Source of the DNA: Bacillota bacterium
GTDB lineage: Bacteria > Bacillota_A > Clostridia > Peptostreptococcales > Anaerovoracaceae
Reading direction: 5' to 3'
DNA: 6,505 nucleotides
Assembly: GCA_017437925.1 (NCBI GenBank)
Contig: JAFRWQ010000096.1
Location: 1 to 6,505 of the forward strand
The notes beneath the pieces were generated by a model. That model worked only from the letters and a program-made list of their open reading frames with translations. It did no database searches and was not told the origin of the DNA. A program made the position numbers and the translations under genes. Of this stretch, positions 6,401-6,505 are shown in pieces. Every line of letters starts with the position of its first letter. The first letter of the stretch is position 1.

Positions 6401-6505
6401 CCTTGAACAGCCTTATCGCTTGCTGCCTCCGAAGCTCCGGTCATTCCCGGCTTCGTATTCCCGGCTGCCGCGTGCATTCCTGCCTCGCTTGCGCCGTCCA
6501 GCATC
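3439..6505 (-). CDS. M56 (BlaR1/MecR1-like) membrane metalloprotease, 5'-truncated
   Basis: The frame is open to the right edge, and the first visible ATG (6504) is probably internal. The expected first two membrane helices are missing. Visible order: an Ala/Gly/Ser-rich linker (1-95), a membrane helix (about 99-120), and the zinc protease domain with H179-E180-R-A-H183 and third ligand E220 in RDIELACDE. HExxH-x36-E is the BlaR1 spacing. Then come the KDRVKAVAAYRKP block and the last helix (about 279-298). About 720 further residues should lie outside the membrane. They lack the KTG motif of penicillin-binding sensors and hold two Ca-type loops (CDLNGDGLPELC at 488-499, CDIDGDGTPELIC at 907-919). 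The region about 600-860 resembles C-terminal extensions I recognise from other clostridial M56 proteins. Such proteases usually cleave a BlaI-like repressor encoded next door, here expected right of the window. The ligand is unknown. There is no clear terminator in 3312-3438. Confidence 0.88.
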   Translation of the reverse strand, partial: MLDGASEAGMHAAAGNTKPGMTGASEAASDKAVQGASLSGQAAAGADISQTGGQAVSDASELVEQNAYDAVKPGEQNVSGAAKPGAKTSAEGAGTPVLPYIWAAGAALMLIYAGASWALLRRRVSEAVRLDPSLCPKGLEGRVFLCDRIASPFILGLAKPCIYLPSDLPEEDYTAVLAHERAHLSRLDHWWKPLGFAVLSVHWFNPLVWTAYVMLCRDIELACDEKVIKAMDAGEKKAYASALLSCSMPASALRACPLAFGEVAVKDRVKAVAAYRKPGFWIVLLAVAACAAAALFFLTDPVSAEGGASGWLRGDQAVLDYALERCGAEEQNIKIVGSKYEQTSGNDDGAEKVYTLTAEDGSRYILTARGQMKKHLNILNGGYRVGPEMKVVSVKLEPYDESKMQSAAPSEIQGAEGSEGVQQAAASSPVKWCDFMESGTYPEKELRTSLPEFPGAEFVFTAGSISCEKDGLSRELISGMPVWSAYFCDLNGDGLPELCSSVSLGSGLVDERIIVYDMAADISYTLADRGRFDFVLKEENGSLIASRTPYLSSPVNGFGEREGEIRGRLFLLDGMLLMEGFSPESLDLGLAIEKAVLGRSEGPETLGDLQAESHELLAAENKKDGEGRDVLTVYLMTLWQDYARSDGGFKEVQSRIGPAVLSFATDGPGYELLDYRVPREGPYYTEDIKAMFPEYAAEEALDPDKYDVRLHQECYSKAVGHYGNIDVPAVIDGLIEEIMSSPSWSSAPGDYIAAHPEEMKELMYFGDHALRVILQRFTEGGETGLKGHIMMNALNGLLGEKEKIGPSGLSAQSSFDNWLNEAGALYRLKGSAYMKSNMPAACMALAMAGRDLTPAVKTDAEFLGLAGYYTEEEAAPHHYIRRYYVPGIEELGPAAESFGFELDDAECDIDGDGTPELICNCVYGGDGVQEAAVYRRRGGVIQRGVINTELLMLKDWYNWGAGSIASRWENGRFTVTYSTANGDNTLNIAAPGKEGELNVFIWKDFLRIDGSGVTQMLVFSK
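6250..6315 (-). repeat. Two tandem 33-bp repeats in the M56 linker
   Basis: Two adjacent 33-bp units (6250-6282 and 6283-6315) match at 26 of 33 positions. They keep the reading frame and encode 11-residue copies: EQNAYDAVKPG followed by EQNVSGAAKPG. They lie in the loop before the first visible membrane helix. The surrounding linker is also repetitive (GASEA occurs twice near the start of the visible frame). The differences between copies indicate an old duplication rather than a recent slip. Confidence 0.8.

Overview
This window looks like chromosomal DNA from a moderately high-GC anaerobic member of the Bacillota, probably a Clostridia lineage. The reasons are an S10 protein of Bacillota type, an M56 (BlaR1/MecR1-like) metalloprotease of a kind common in gut Clostridia, and frequent ATA and AGG codons despite the high GC. 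The taxon is an inference from protein style only. All four supported protein genes lie on the minus strand. They appear to be separate transcription units rather than one operon.

Right to left, in transcription order: (1) 3439-6505 is a large, 5'-truncated M56 membrane metalloprotease. It has a BlaR1-type zinc site and a roughly 720-residue extracytoplasmic part that does not look like the penicillin-binding sensor of BlaR1. (2) 2382-3278 is a stand-alone radical SAM protein. Its extended -10 promoter is overlapped by a 9-9-9 perfect inverted repeat, probably an operator. (3) 2310-2358 is a compact junction in which an intrinsic terminator for the radical SAM gene encloses the -10 of the next gene's promoter. 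(4) 1026-2294 is a 12-helix MFS transporter, with an intrinsic terminator at 871-906. (5) 63-371 is rpsJ (ribosomal protein S10), preceded by one or two good promoters and a leader of about 325 nt rich in hairpins, with a possible pseudoknot. The 62 bases left of rpsJ contain no recognisable gene start.

Functionally, rpsJ is the usual first gene of the S10 ribosomal protein operon, and the leader is where autoregulation or another RNA control would be expected. The M56 protein is probably a signalling protease whose BlaI-like repressor partner would lie to the right, outside the window. No link can be shown between the MFS transporter, the radical SAM enzyme and the protease beyond being neighbours. 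The best candidates for something undescribed are the rpsJ leader RNA, the palindromic operator of the radical SAM gene, and the sensor part of the M56 protein. No RNA genes of known class, CRISPR arrays or insertion sequences were recognised.
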